Shown here: positions 16,799-27,538 of the stretch, one piece after another
How the letters are laid out: the number at the start of each line of letters is the position of its first letter
Numbering within the stretch: position 1 is the first letter of the stretch
Assembly: GCF_002954445.1 (NCBI RefSeq)
Contig: NZ_MQWA01000001.1
Location: 1,383,502-1,447,501 of the forward strand
Length of the DNA stretch: 64,000 nucleotides
DNA from: Rubritalea profundi
GTDB taxonomy: Bacteria > Verrucomicrobiota > Verrucomicrobiia > Verrucomicrobiales > Akkermansiaceae
Reading direction: 5' to 3'
The notes under the pieces: generated by a model
Database searches by the model: none
The model's input: only the letters and a program-made list of their open reading frames with translations
What the model was told of the DNA's origin: nothing
Made by a program: the position numbers and the translations under genes

Positions 16799-17518
16799 TT
16801 ACTTTGCTACTTGCTTGCCAGTGACAAATTCAATGGCAATTTCCGCATACAACTCGCCAATACGCGCTATCCCCTTCTTATCAAATTGAAGCTTATTCAG
16901 TTTCCCATTCTTGTCATCGGTATCGATAAGGATCCAGCCTTTGTTGTCTTTGACCAACTGCTTTTGCGCATCACGCACATTCTGCCAATCTGGATACTTC
17001 TTATTCTCTGTGCCGAAATCGCTGATACGCGTGATTACCACATTGATTTTCCCTAGAGCTAGATCCTTCTCGAGATTCGTTACAAAACGCTTAAATGACG
17101 CTGCATACTCATCGCCCCAGCCATTCTTCGCATCACTCTCCCCCTGCATCCAGAAAAGGACGATTGTATCGCAAGGCCTCTTCTTCGCGGCTTGGCGGGC
17201 ATTCTTAAGCAAGCGCTTGTAGTTCTTTGTTTGCTTAACCTTGTAGTCTGGACCGAACTTTTTCTTGGTTTTACCTTCAGAGTCTTTCCACCCCTCATCT
17301 ACATCATGCATCGACATCTCTCGCCTAGCTTCGCGTACCCATAACAACTCACCTTTCCGCACTTCTTTATCCTTCTTTAGCGCTGGAATGACAGTGCGCT
17401 CAGGGCGGACTGACTCCATATTATTTTCACCGGCAAAGATGAATAAATGGCGCTTACGAGGAGCTGCTACAGCAACCACCGCTAGCCCTAAAAAGAGTGT
17501 AATAATGAGTTTTTTCAT
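16799..17518 (-). CDS. SASA-type esterase homolog with catalytic Ser and His replaced
   Basis: Exported 239-residue homolog of SASA (sialate O-acetylesterase-like SGNH) enzymes, with signal peptide MKKLIITLFLGLAVVAVAA. The fold motifs align with the intact paralog at 55279: HLFIFAGENNMES against HLFILSGQSNMAG, FWMQGESD in both, IDTDD against VDTDD, and KLQFDKKG against DLHYTPEG. The nucleophile serine is therefore Asn32 and the catalytic histidine is Gln211. The frame is full length and open, so it is probably a non-catalytic paralog rather than an ordinary pseudogene. Confidence 0.8.
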   Translation of the reverse strand: MKKLIITLFLGLAVVAVAAPRKRHLFIFAGENNMESVRPERTVIPALKKDKEVRKGELLWVREARREMSMHDVDEGWKDSEGKTKKKFGPDYKVKQTKNYKRLLKNARQAAKKRPCDTIVLFWMQGESDAKNGWGDEYAASFKRFVTNLEKDLALGKINVVITRISDFGTENKKYPDWQNVRDAQKQLVKDNKGWILIDTDDKNGKLNKLQFDKKGIARIGELYAEIAIEFVTGKQVAK

Positions 17519-17974
17519 AGATCTAAGAATAAATGAGCCGTCAGCTTACACTCACTAGCCTCAATTCCCAAACCTATTTTTTGTTAGTCCGTTGAATAAC
17601 TCTTCAGTCCAGCCCGAAGTGACTGGCGAGCAGTGTGTGTTTTAGTTGAATCCAAGTGATCATAAATTGTGATTATTTCGATTGAGACCCGGGGAAATGT
17701 CCCCCCCCCTTTGTCCAACCACACCGCCACGGATATGGTTTCTCGTCTCATTTTCTGGAGGGTTGATACGCTTTTCTGATTACGGGCGAAGCTAGCAGAA
17801 GTTGTTGAAAAAAACGGGGAGTCCCTCGATCAGAAAATAATTGCAAAGGTAAATGGCCAATGATAAAAATATTCCGTATTATGGAGGGGAAATAGAAATT
17901 CGCACCTTGTCTCTTCCTGCCTCCTTTTTGACCAAGGGGGACTATCTCCTCACCCGTGTAAGTACCTGATCTAT
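17519..17974. other. Intergenic stretch, no gene seen
   Basis: 456 nt between the inactive SASA homolog and the broken DUF1080 gene. It holds a run of nine C (17701-17709) preceded by GGGGAAATGT, an A/T-rich part, and no frame with convincing homology or start signal. Confidence 0.6.
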
Positions 17975-18673
17975 AGGAAACTACACCACCTATTATCCAT
18001 AACCGCCATTGCCTGTTCCACACTCTGCTGCGCAGAGAACAAAACAAAAACCGCCGAATCATCAGCAAAGACTGAAAAATCCATCGACCTCTTCGATGGC
18101 AAAAATCTCAATGGATAGAAAATAGTCGGCGGCAACGGCAAATATAAGGTCGAGGACGACTGCATCGTCGGCTTCGGGGAAAGAGTCAAAGGCAACACAC
18201 TCCTTCGCACCGAAAAGACGTACGGCGACTTCGAGCTGACCTATGAGTTCAAGTTTGACGACCGCTCGGGCAATTCCGGACTGATGTTTCGCGCCCTACA
18301 AAAACCTTCTGAGGATGGTAACGGCCGTGTTTACGGCTAGCAATGCGAAGGCGACAATGGCGACCGCTCCTGGACTGCCGGACTTTTTGATGAAGCTCGC
18401 CGTAAATGGCTTTTCCCGAAGAAAAGCGATAAGGAGCACTGCGCAAAATTCACAGCTCAAGGCACCAAACTCTTTAAATGGGACGCGTGGAATACCATCA
18501 AGATCCGCTGTAAAGACAATCACATCCAGACCTGGCTCAAGGGTGAAAAACGTGTTAATTTTATCGATGGAGACCCAGAGCACGACACCCGCGAAGGCTT
18601 TTTTGGTCTCCAGGTCCATGGCGGTAAATCATGTAACGTTCGCTGGAGGAACTTGCGCCTAAAGAAACTCTAA
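17975..18673 (+). pseudogene. DUF1080 (3-keto-disaccharide hydrolase-like) pseudogene
   Basis: One uninterrupted frame of family-like sequence runs from a signal peptide (KLHHLLSITAIACSTLCCAE) through KSIDLFDGKNLNG, GDFELTYEFKFDDRSGNSGLMFRA and EGFFGLQVHGGKSCNVRWRNLRLKKL (read in parts) to TAA at 18671. It contains two in-frame TAG codons, at 18116-18118 (where DUF1080 has NLNGW) and 18338-18340. The start codon also looks lost (ATAGG where ATG is expected). The rest is well conserved, so loss is recent. An intact paralog is at 38267. It lies 14 nt before another broken gene. Confidence 0.85.
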
Positions 18674-18686
18674 GCACTTTTTTCTC

Positions 18687-20946
18687 ATGCCATCTTTTTA
18701 CAGTAAAATCGCTCTCGGAGTCGCTCTCGGGCTCTTCCTTTCCTCTTCATGGTCTGTCGCCCAGCAAGGCGATAAAAAGGACAGAAAAGGTATCAAACAG
18801 ATCGACCCCATTGCTGCCGACAAAATCCCACCATCGCCTTACCTCGATCTCAATGCCGCTACCAAGGCATTCAAAGTTGCGGATGGTTATGTTGTCGATC
18901 CTGTGGCCTCCGGCAAGGACGTGGACATGGTCGTCGCTATCTCGTTCGATGCCAACGGCCGGGCATGGACGGCAGAAATGCGCAGCTACATGCCAAATAT
19001 TGATGGTACAGGTGAGGACACCAATGGCGATGGGAAAACCGATAAAACGACCACTTTTCTCGATGGCCTCATCCTACCACGCGCGGTGGCAGTCACCAGC
19101 GACGGTTGCCTCTACACCAGCGGCGATGTCCTCTATTTCACAAACGCGAGGGGCTGAAGCCAGTAGGTAAAACGATCATCGTTGACAAAGCATACGCCCT
19201 AGGCGGCAACGCAGAACATAAGGCAAACGGACTTCTCTACGGCCACGATAACTGGTATTACTCCGCCAAGTCCAGCGCCCGCTACCGTCGCATCAACGGC
19301 ACTTGGGTCAAGCAACCCACCGATTTCCGCGGACAATGGGATATCTCCAAGGATGACTGGGGAAGACTCTACTACAATAACAACAGCACCTTTCTTCAGG
19401 GCGGATCAGTTCTCCCCTAACTTCTTCCGAAGCAATACTGCTACAGGCCTAAGACCAAAACTTCACACCGCATTGGGTCTAACAAAACCAACCCAATCCG
19501 TATCACTCCCGGCGTAAACCGAGCCTACATGAAGGGCACGCTCGATAAGGATGGTAAACTGGCAAACGTGACAGCCGCTTGCGGCGTCCACATATACCGA
19601 GGCGATAACTTTCCTAAATCTGTACTTGGAACGGCATTTGTCTGCGAGCCTGCCGGTGATCTCGTCAAAACAATCAAAATCGAACGTGACCAATGGCATA
19701 AGCCAACGGCAGCCACCCAATGGGGGATAAAGAGTTTCTAGCCAGCACGGACGAATGGTTCCTCCCATGTAATCTCTACACGGCACCCGATGGCACACTC
19801 TGGATGGTGGATATGTATTTTGGTCTACTCCAGCACAAGGCCTATATGACAAGCTATCCACGTAAGCAATATCTTAGCCGAGGTCTGGACAAGCCTAAGC
19901 CATCCACAGGGCGCATCTACCGCATCCGCTATTCCAGCAACAAGCCGTCAACCGTACCTGGACTCGAAGGCATGGAGCCAGGCCGCCTCGTCGAATTCCT
20001 CAGTCATATAAACCGCACCATCCGCGATACCGCACAGCGCCTGATTGTGGAGTCTGGTGACATCAGTATCGAGAATGAACTCGTGAAATTGGCAGCAGAC
20101 ATCTCAAAGCCCCTCGGCCAGATTCACGCTCTCTGGGCACTCGAAGGTCTGGGAAGATTCCCCGCAGCCGCATTTCACCCAGCCATCAAATCGCAGAACG
20201 ATGCCGTAGTGAATACCGCTCTCGACGTCATGGCACTGGCACGCACCAACGACGAAGGCATCAGCAAAATTCTTAAAGCCGCACCCATGAAGCCTTCCAA
20301 CATGCACACCCTCGTTCGAGCCATGGCAACTAACGGTCTCGCAGACCAGGCGCTGGACATCATATTAAAAAACTCCGAGGTGAAGTACATCAACGAGGCC
20401 TTTATCAGTGGTCTCGGCTCGGACGCAAAAGCATTTCAGCAAAAGCATGGCAAACTCGCTAATAAAGCACTCGAAAACATTCTGGCCTCTGCAGCGAAAA
20501 CCGCCAAAACAAAGACTGCTGTCGACGGCGCCCACCTCAAGAGCGAAGCACTCGCGTCCTTTAAGCGAGGCAAAGAATCCTATATCACGAAGGCCGCATG
20601 CTTCGGCTGCCACGGTGGCAACGGCGCAGGCCTACCCAATCTCGGCCCTCCTCTAGCCCCCTCAGAGTGGGTCGCGGGTGATCCCGAGCGGCTCGCAAAG
20701 CTAATGTTAGTCGGCATGACTGGCCCCGTCACGGTCAACGGGACAAAATACACACCGGCCGCCGTCATGCCCGGCATCAAGCACAACCCAGCCCTGAAAG
20801 ATCAAGATGTCGCCGATGTAATGACCTATATCCGCAACGCATGGGGCAATAAAGCTGAACCTGTCAGTGCCTCCCTCGTTAAAAAAACGCGCGCCGCCAC
20901 CAAGGACAGAAGTACGCCTTATCAGGAAAAAGATTTAAGGCCGTAG
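18687..20946 (+). pseudogene. PVC-type membrane-bound dehydrogenase with C-terminal cytochrome c, frameshifted
   Basis: Related to large PVC secreted dehydrogenases (beta-propeller, HEAT-like repeats, cytochrome c). Parts: signal peptide (KIALGVALGLFLSSSWSVAQ), propeller text (VVAISFDANGRAWTAEMRSY; KANGLLYGHDNWYY; EWFLPCNLYTAPDGTLWMVD), helical repeats, and a heme site CFGCH near 20607. Reading shifts are needed near 19145 (FTN to FTKREGLKPVGK), at 19416 and back near 19490, and near 19735. With at least four lesions it cannot make a full product. Together with the DUF1080 pseudogene it was once an operon. Confidence 0.85.
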
Positions 20947-20968
20947 TATACTGCCTCAGCACACCATC

Positions 20969-21859
20969 ATGAATCGCCCACTCGCACTCCTCGTTTTTTC
21001 AATCATCATTTCTTTCTCCTTCGTCACCAATCTGGCTGCCAAGGAGGTGCAGCTCTGGCAGGGTGACGCGCCTGGTTCGAAAGGCCAGACACCCCGTGAT
21101 ATTCCGACACTGACCCATTTTCTTGCCGCAGAAAAAATCAACACGGCCGCAGCCATCGTGATTTGCCCAGGTGGGGGCTATGGCGGCTTGGCGGCGCATG
21201 AAGGTAAGGGCTATGCTGAGTTTCTCCAGATCCACGGCATCAATGCCTTTGTCCTTAAATATCGGCTCGGCTCGGCCGGTTACCGCCACCCTGTCATGCT
21301 GGGCGATGCCGCCCGTGCCCTGCGCACCGTGCGCGCTAACGCGGCTGCTTGGAAGATTGACCCACACAAGATTGGCGTCATGGGTTCATCGGCAGGCGGC
21401 CATCTGGCCTCGACCCTGCTGACTCATTTTGATGCGGGTGATGCCGCGTCCAAAGATCCCATCGAGCGGGTTAGTTCGCGCCCCGACCTCGGTATTCTTT
21501 GTTATGCTGTCATCAGTATGGGGCCGTTGACGCACCATGGTTCGAGAAAAAACCTGCTCGGCACTGCCCCTTCAGCCGAATTGATAGAAGAGTTATCAAA
21601 TGAACTACAGGTGACCACCCAAACTCCACCCACCTTCCTTTGGCACACCGCCAATGATGGCGCGGTCAAGGTCGAGAACAGTCTAGCCTTTGCCACTGCC
21701 TTAAGCAAAGCCAAGGTGCCCTTTGCTCTGCATGTTTTTGAAAACGGCAGACATGGGCTGGGGCTGGCAGGCAAAGCTCCCTACAAGGACGTCCATCCAT
21801 GGGCCGGCGACTTGCTCTACTGGCTGCACGCGAGGAAATTTTTGGGCGAATCCAAGTAG
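20969..21859 (+). CDS. Secreted alpha/beta-hydrolase, acetyl-esterase (BD-FAE-like)
   Basis: 296 residues with a signal peptide (LALLVFSIIISFSFVTNLAA). The nucleophile elbow is GSSAGGH, the oxyanion segment CPGGGYGGLAAHEG, and the catalytic histidine in ENGRHGLGL. This matches esterases that remove acetyl groups from plant or algal polysaccharides. It is intact although both neighbours are broken. It begins 22 nt after the broken dehydrogenase and probably belonged to its operon. Confidence 0.88.
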   Translation: MNRPLALLVFSIIISFSFVTNLAAKEVQLWQGDAPGSKGQTPRDIPTLTHFLAAEKINTAAAIVICPGGGYGGLAAHEGKGYAEFLQIHGINAFVLKYRLGSAGYRHPVMLGDAARALRTVRANAAAWKIDPHKIGVMGSSAGGHLASTLLTHFDAGDAASKDPIERVSSRPDLGILCYAVISMGPLTHHGSRKNLLGTAPSAELIEELSNELQVTTQTPPTFLWHTANDGAVKVENSLAFATALSKAKVPFALHVFENGRHGLGLAGKAPYKDVHPWAGDLLYWLHARKFLGESK

Positions 21860-21928
21860 TCGAACGTTGGCTCACAGCTAGCATGGGGAGATAGCTGACT
21901 TTTCCTTTTTCAGCTTCTCCATCACCCT

Positions 21929-22279
21929 ATGCACCGATTTTCTCTATATTTAGCTCTTGTCATTTTCTCCGGCACCCTCGAGGCCGACTCTCTCCATCCC
22001 CTCGTGAAACTGGAGAACATATACCCCTCAAACAAGGTGGAGCTCAAGATTTCGGCCATAGCCTTCCAGGGTGACAATCTCTTTGTCACGGTTATCAGTC
22101 CCGATCGTCAGAACCAAGCCCCCTTCCTCAAGGGCGAGATCTTCAAGATCCCCGCCATTACCTCCAAGAACGACCGCTCCGCTATCAAGGCCGAGCGCAT
22201 CATGGGCGGTCTCTACGAACCCACCGCGCTCGCCGTCTTCAACGGCAAGCTCTACGTCGGCGAAAAACCCAAGATTTGA
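21929..22279 (+). pseudogene. N-terminal fragment of a beta-propeller protein, cut by a repeat
   Basis: A signal peptide is followed by propeller-like text (ISAIAFQGDNLFVTVISPD; ALAVFNGKLYVGEKP). The frame ends with PKI and a stop that come from the repeat, whose text begins at 22268 (CCCAAGATTTGATCAT) and matches 16540-16584. Related PVC propeller proteins are several hundred residues longer, so this is a 3' truncation by the repeat, about 113 residues in. Confidence 0.78.
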
Positions 22280-22312
22280 TCATACCGCCAATGTAAATGT
22301 GAAGATGGTATT
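22268..22312. repeat. Repeat fragment truncating the propeller gene
   Basis: About 45 nt nearly identical to 16540-16584 (CCCAAGATTTGATCAT, CCGCCAATGTAA, GTGAAGATGGTAT). It joins the cut propeller gene to the 3' end of the glycosidase gene on the other strand, whose stop codon is at its right edge. Confidence 0.78.
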
Positions 22313-24689
22313 ACTTGGCCTTGGACCAGCTGACAGACCACTTGATGTCGGCATTTTTGTCGCTGATGAGGGTGAGGCGCGAGAGTCCGTTATCGGCGCT
22401 GGTGATATTGGCTTTACCTGTGGAGGCCTTGGTTCCAGTGGAGGTGTGATTGTTGTTCGCTAGGGTGATGACAAAGGGTTCACCACCGACAACCTTGGCG
22501 ACGCCGGAGTAGGTCATTGTTTTTTGATCCCACTTCACTTCATCGAGATCGAGCAGGCCTTGCATGATGTGGCGATTGGTCGAGAGGAACTGCGGGTGAT
22601 CTTTTTTCTGGTGAAGCGAATAGGTCAGCGCCTGGAGAGGTTTGAGTGGGATGCTGATGGTTTGGCTGCCCTTCATCTCACCAAGAAACTTGTCGTTCCA
22701 GAAATCGTAGAGGTAATAGCTGGCGTTGCTATCATGGCCGAGAGAACCGGTGTCGGCCTGGTTGCCGGAGATCGGGGCGGTGACCGACTGTTGGCTGTCG
22801 CCATTGTTGCAGAGAATAATTTGTGACCAGTCGGAGTTGACTCGGTAAACGTAAACTGAGGGGTCCTTGCGGCCTTCGAGTAGCATATCGACCGGGCGGA
22901 AGGACTGGGTGCCCTTGAGCACAGGGTAGAGGCGGGTGAGGTCGTGTTGCTCCTCGGGTTTCATGCTGCCAAAGGAGGTGCCGAGCTCGAGCCGTCCGGA
23001 GACGAGTCCGACAAATCCGAGCATGGTGCGGCGGGCGTCGGTGTCCATTTTTTTGAACGACTTACCATCTGGATAGTAACCGAAGACGCTGCGGTTTTTA
23101 TACCAACGCAGGCCCATGCGGGAGGCCATTTCTGGCTCGAAGTGGGACGAATCGCCCCAGACGCGCTGGAGGTCGACGATGCCAGCGGTGACATCGAGCA
23201 TCGGGGTGCCGTATTCACCTAGGTTGCGCTCGTGGATGTAGGCCTTTTTGCCGAGTCCTTCGCGGCAAAGTTCAAAGATTTTGCGGTAGGCGGTGGTGGT
23301 GGTGTGGGATTTGTCTTCGAATCCGCCGTTGAGGCACCAACCGGATTCTGGGTAGTCGAACTTGATGCCTTCCAGCCCTTGCTTGCCGAGGCGTGTCCAC
23401 ATGGCGAGGGTGTGGGCTTGGAAGCCGGGGTCGGTGAAATCAAATTTCACGAATGGCATGTGGTGACGATGCTCGGCGTGGATGCGGGAGATGTCGTTGT
23501 TGAGCATCCACTCGGGGTGGGCGATGGCGAAGTCGTTAGACGGCATATTGGTCTGGATGTAAGTAAACGGGACGCCGCCGAGCTGGTGGAGTTTGCCACA
23601 GAATTTGCCGAAGGTTTCGTAGGGGGAAACGAGCGATTTGTATTGTGCCCAGTGCTTGTCATCCCACCAGCCTTGCTGGGTGTCGCCGTGGTTTTGGTTA
23701 CAGTAGTAGTCGGGTTCAAGACGGATGCCGACCGGGGTGTAGTTGAGGATGCCAGATTTTTTGGCGAGCTCCATCTGTCCGACGAGTTCCTTCGAGTCGT
23801 TGATGTGGCGACCTTCGCCGTACCCGCTGGAAACCAGCCAGCCGCAGAGGGTGGGGAAGTCGTAGGGGTTCGGGTTGGCGTTGTTCGCGGTACGCATGGC
23901 GAGGCCGTAGCGCTCGAGTGAGGTGAATGGGTCGACGGTGGAGAAATCGAGAAAGACGGTGTCGACGCCGTGATAGGTGTCGCCGGGTGCGAGTCTCTTG
24001 CCCTGCGGGTCCTCGATGGTGACGGTGAGTTTTCCTCTGTTTCTGTAATTGAGCTGAATGCGGCGCAGGAAGTCGCGGTATTTCAGTCCGCCGACAACAA
24101 GTGATTGGCGCTTGCCATCGACCTTACCAGTGACGAGCAGGTTGTTGTGGGCATCGATTTCGAGTTGGTTTTCGACGCGGTTTTTCTCGGCTCCGGCACC
24201 ACCGCGTAGGACCTGCGGGTTGGTGAGTTTTTTACCGGGCAAGAATTTTGCATTATCGATGACACCAATTCTGCCGATGCGGGCCAGCAGCGGCTGGTGG
24301 TTGGTGACGGAAAACCCTAGAACGGCATAGGGAAGGTTGTCGTAGACGGAGATGTGGAACGTCTTAGTGAGGCGGTAACCGGCATTGGGTTTCTCGGTGA
24401 TGCTGAGTTTTTGGCCCTTGCCGAATTTGTCATCGATCTTGCTGGATGTCCATTTACGAGTAGGGGCATCATTCTCACGCCAACCGGATTCATCGACCGT
24501 GAAACGCGCCTCAGAAAAGACAGTGATGCTGGAGTTGAGATCGGTGCCAGAGTAGGTGCCAGACTTCATGTCATAGGCAAGCCGGAGAGATTTATTTTCG
24601 ATCGAGATGAGGTTTCCTTTTTCGGAGACTTCGACGGCCTGGGCCGCAGCAGTGAGCAGTACGGTGATGAGGAGAGTATGGAATTTCAT
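22311..24689 (-). CDS. Secreted GH36-like glycoside hydrolase (alpha-galactosidase type)
   Basis: 792 residues with a signal peptide (MKFHTLLITVLLTAAAQA). An N-terminal beta-sandwich (about 20-290) precedes a TIM-barrel-like domain with YGLAMRTANN, GIRLEPDYYC, the likely nucleophile strand EGIKFDYPESGW, and WGDSSHFEPEMASRMGLRWY, in the pattern of clan GH-D enzymes. A C-terminal beta domain follows from ~640. The likely role is to cleave alpha-galactosides or related residues outside the cytoplasm; the true substrate is unknown. The frame is intact. It is divergent from nothing close and lies next to a broken sulfatase gene on the same strand. Confidence 0.75.
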   Translation of the reverse strand: MKFHTLLITVLLTAAAQAVEVSEKGNLISIENKSLRLAYDMKSGTYSGTDLNSSITVFSEARFTVDESGWRENDAPTRKWTSSKIDDKFGKGQKLSITEKPNAGYRLTKTFHISVYDNLPYAVLGFSVTNHQPLLARIGRIGVIDNAKFLPGKKLTNPQVLRGGAGAEKNRVENQLEIDAHNNLLVTGKVDGKRQSLVVGGLKYRDFLRRIQLNYRNRGKLTVTIEDPQGKRLAPGDTYHGVDTVFLDFSTVDPFTSLERYGLAMRTANNANPNPYDFPTLCGWLVSSGYGEGRHINDSKELVGQMELAKKSGILNYTPVGIRLEPDYYCNQNHGDTQQGWWDDKHWAQYKSLVSPYETFGKFCGKLHQLGGVPFTYIQTNMPSNDFAIAHPEWMLNNDISRIHAEHRHHMPFVKFDFTDPGFQAHTLAMWTRLGKQGLEGIKFDYPESGWCLNGGFEDKSHTTTTAYRKIFELCREGLGKKAYIHERNLGEYGTPMLDVTAGIVDLQRVWGDSSHFEPEMASRMGLRWYKNRSVFGYYPDGKSFKKMDTDARRTMLGFVGLVSGRLELGTSFGSMKPEEQHDLTRLYPVLKGTQSFRPVDMLLEGRKDPSVYVYRVNSDWSQIILCNNGDSQQSVTAPISGNQADTGSLGHDSNASYYLYDFWNDKFLGEMKGSQTISIPLKPLQALTYSLHQKKDHPQFLSTNRHIMQGLLDLDEVKWDQKTMTYSGVAKVVGGEPFVITLANNNHTSTGTKASTGKANITSADNGLSRLTLISDKNADIKWSVSWSKAK

Positions 24690-24860
24690 AAAGCTGTGGG
24701 TAGTTACGGGAAAAGTCGTGAAATGCTATCGTTCAAGTGGCTATTTTTTGCGGGATATTGCCTGCGATGATTGCAGGATTACAGCAATTTCTCTTGGGAT
24801 GACACTTTATTTTTCAACCAAGGAAAACACGGGACTCTTTCCAGCTGGGGTCTGTCATTC

Positions 24861-26497
24861 TTACTGAGTTTTTGGAGTTGGTGACTTGGATTTTTTTCTT
24901 CTCCTTTTTGTCGCTATATAGGGGGGGCGGTCGAAGGCGTCGTTGGTGAGACGAGGATCTTTGTTAGCCTTGAGTTCGTCCATGAGTGCGGTGCGGAGCT
25001 TTTTGCGGACGCTTTCATACTCCGGATTGCCAGCGAGGTTGTTCATCTGGAATGGATCCTTCCGCAGGTCATAGAGTTCTTCGGCGGGGCGTTTATTCCA
25101 AGCAAAGTCGAGGAAGGTAGCCATTTTTTCGTCGTTGCGGTGCTCAACCATCCACGCCTTGGTAGGCGAGGCGTCGATGTCGCGGAAGCCAGTATAGGTG
25201 TCATTGGCGAGTTGGTCGAATGATGGTGCCGAGTCGGCCTGGATGGCGAACGGATCGCCCATTGGCCAACGGTCTGGCTTGAAATTGATCACATAGAGGT
25301 GGTCGGTGGTGCGGATCGCGCGGATCGGGTAGGGAAGGTTGTCTTTACGGGCCGAACCGACATGCACCTCGCGTCCGATCAGAACCCATGGCCGGAGTTT
25401 TGAATCGTCTGACCCCGGGGCGATACCGGGTAACAGGTTCTGGCCATTCGGGTCATCTTGGGACTTCAGCCCTGCGGCGGCGAGGAAGGTCGGGGCGAGG
25501 TCAATGAGCGAGACCGGGCGATTAACGTCACGGCCGGGCGCAATGTGTTTCGGCCAGCGGATCGCGAGGAGCACACGCGAGCCGAAATCGTGCATGTTGC
25601 ATTTCCCGCGCGGGAATCCCGGCGCACCATGATCGCCGGAGATCACAACGATGGTGTTGTCGAGTTCGCCGAGTTTTTCGAGTTCCGCGATGAGGACTGC
25701 GCAGGCGGCATCGAATGCCATCGCCTCGCGAGATAGTCAGCCATATCCTCGCGGAGGACGTCGGTGTCGGGGAGAACCGGCGGCAGCTTTCCCTTCAAGC
25801 CATCCGGATCAAGCCCCCAAAGTGCCTTGCCGGATCCACGGGTCCACTTGCGGTGGGTATTGGTCGGGTTAAACGAATAGAAAAACGGCTGGCCTGGTTT
25901 GCGTTTGGCAAGGAAGTCGCGGAAGTTGCCGCGGACCTGGTCGAGGATTATCTCCTTGGCCGCGTCTTTGTCCTTCGCCTTGCTGACGAATTGCGAGTAT
26001 TGGTTCAAGCTGCTGCCTGCCTTGTCGTAGATATTTTGTTTGCCGCCGATGATGCTGGGCCGCATGTGGAGTTTATAGGTCAGGCCGATGTGGTAGCCGC
26101 CCTCCTGCAGGGTGACGGGCATCCCCTTGATCTTGTCGAATGGATCAGCAACCCCCTTCTGCCAGCCGTGGTGAAGCTGTGAGTGCGACGCGTTACGGAA
26201 GAAGTGACGACCAGTATTCAGCGCAGCACGCGACGGAGTGCAGGACGGGACCGAGACGAAGGCGTTCTGGAAAAGCGCGCCTTCCCGTGCCACCCGGTCG
26301 AAGGCGGGCGTGGAGATGATGTCGTTGGGCGAGGGGATTTTGGGATCGGCATAGGCCGAAGCATAGCGGCCGAGGTCGTCGGCAAAGAGTAGAAGGATGT
26401 TGGGTTGCTTACTTGCACCGGATCGATCGGTGGAATCCGCGGCGTGGGCTTGCAGGAAACTTGCTGCGACGAGGACTGAGGTGAGGATGATTTTCAT
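24861..26497 (-). pseudogene. Arylsulfatase-type sulfatase, frameshifted in the middle
   Basis: The N-terminal half (25643-26497) has a signal peptide (MKIILTSVLVAASFLQAHA), the metal site NILLLFADDLG and the formylglycine motif CTPSR (Cys86). The C-terminal half (24861-25721) carries IVVISGDHGAPGFPRGKCNMHD and LYDLRKDPFQMNNLA. The halves join near 25728, where MADYLAR continues as EAMAFDAACAVLI in another frame, so a single 1-nt indel splits it. All active-site parts are otherwise kept, so the break is recent or an assembly error. Confidence 0.85.
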
Positions 26498-26549
26498 GGG
26501 ATATTGTTTCGGGTGATGATTCGGATTTAGGATTTTCTTGAGTATTGCA

Positions 26550-27538
26550 TCATTTCAAACCTTGCTTTTCTTTACTCCTGAGCACGTCTTTCAGCCAACC
26601 GCGGGCTTGCCGGCGGTAGGTGCTGTCGCGATGCATCCACATGTCGGTATGGGGGGATTGGATGGCACCGCCCGGGATTTTGAATATCTTCCCGGTCGGG
26701 ACTTTGAGGAAGGTGAAGTCGGCAAGGTCCAGGTGGTTCTCGAGGTATCCTTCTTTTTCTGGATGCTGACCGCATACCAAAACCGGTCGGCCTTTGAGCC
26801 TGGCAAGTCGCTTTAAGGCTGATGGTCGGTCGTCCTGCGGGTATCCCCATTGCCTGTGGCCGTCGAAGTGGTCGAAGGTGAAAATGCCGGCCCAGAGCGA
26901 GGCTATTTCGTCGTCGGCTAGGCCAATGTAGCTGGTTCCGATAGCGCCCCGGGAGAACCCGCAAACGATGACGCGATTAGGGTCGCCGCCCCATTGTTTG
27001 CAGAGGCGCGGCAGGTTGAGCTTGCAGTAGTCGATGGTCGCCTGCCGGTCGCCCCACCACTTGACTGCATTTTTTTTGCGGCCCTTTTCGACGTAGGGCA
27101 TGGTCACCCAGATGCAGTCATTGCCGCCGCTCATTCCATAGCCTAGGTTGCGACATCGATGGTGCCGGGGCCGTGGCCCCACTTGTTGCCAGTGTATTCA
27201 ACAATCACTGGGTATTGTTTACCTTTCTCCCAGTTAGTGGGCAGGTAGAGGGTATGGTAGACCTCGGTGCCTTTATACTCTGGGGCCACTCGTCGGACAC
27301 GCTTGCCCGGAGCGGGCGCCTCGTTTGTCATCGGTGGAGTGACCAGGTCCGACGGGACAGAGCCATAGGCAACCGGCGCCCTAACATCCTGCGCAATGGC
27401 GGCCAATGCGGTTGAAATGAATGTGGTGAAAACTACCAGCAGGACAACTATTCTATGGAGGGTAACGGAGCTTGTGTCCTCCAGATTGCTGTCCCACCGT
27501 GAGACTGTTCTATTCACTACTTTTTCTATGGGTTCCAT
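26550..27538 (-). pseudogene. Alpha/beta-hydrolase (carboxylesterase-like), frameshifted
   Basis: The upstream piece (27143-27538) has a hydrophobic signal (IVVLLVVFTTFISTALAA) and YLPTNWEKGKQYPVIVEYTGN. The downstream piece has NLGYGMSGGNDC, the nucleophile elbow CGFSRGAIG, and AIQSPHTDMWMHRDS near the end. They join at about 27150, where DVA and NLGYGM are in different frames (1 nt missing). The N-terminal ATG at 27538 is uncertain. Probably a secreted esterase once linked to the neighbouring sulfatase. Confidence 0.8.

Noticed and set aside
17748..18068. Minus-strand frame over the start of the DUF1080 pseudogene
   Set aside because: Opposite-strand shadow of the pseudogene with no homology-like text.
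18116..18340. TAG codons in DUF1080 as recoding (pyrrolysine or suppression)
   Set aside because: No other gene in the window uses internal TAG, and the neighbour gene is also broken, so decay is simpler.
24861..26497. Two separate sulfatase-like genes
   Set aside because: Each piece holds only half of the family motifs and they join at one point, so it is one split gene.
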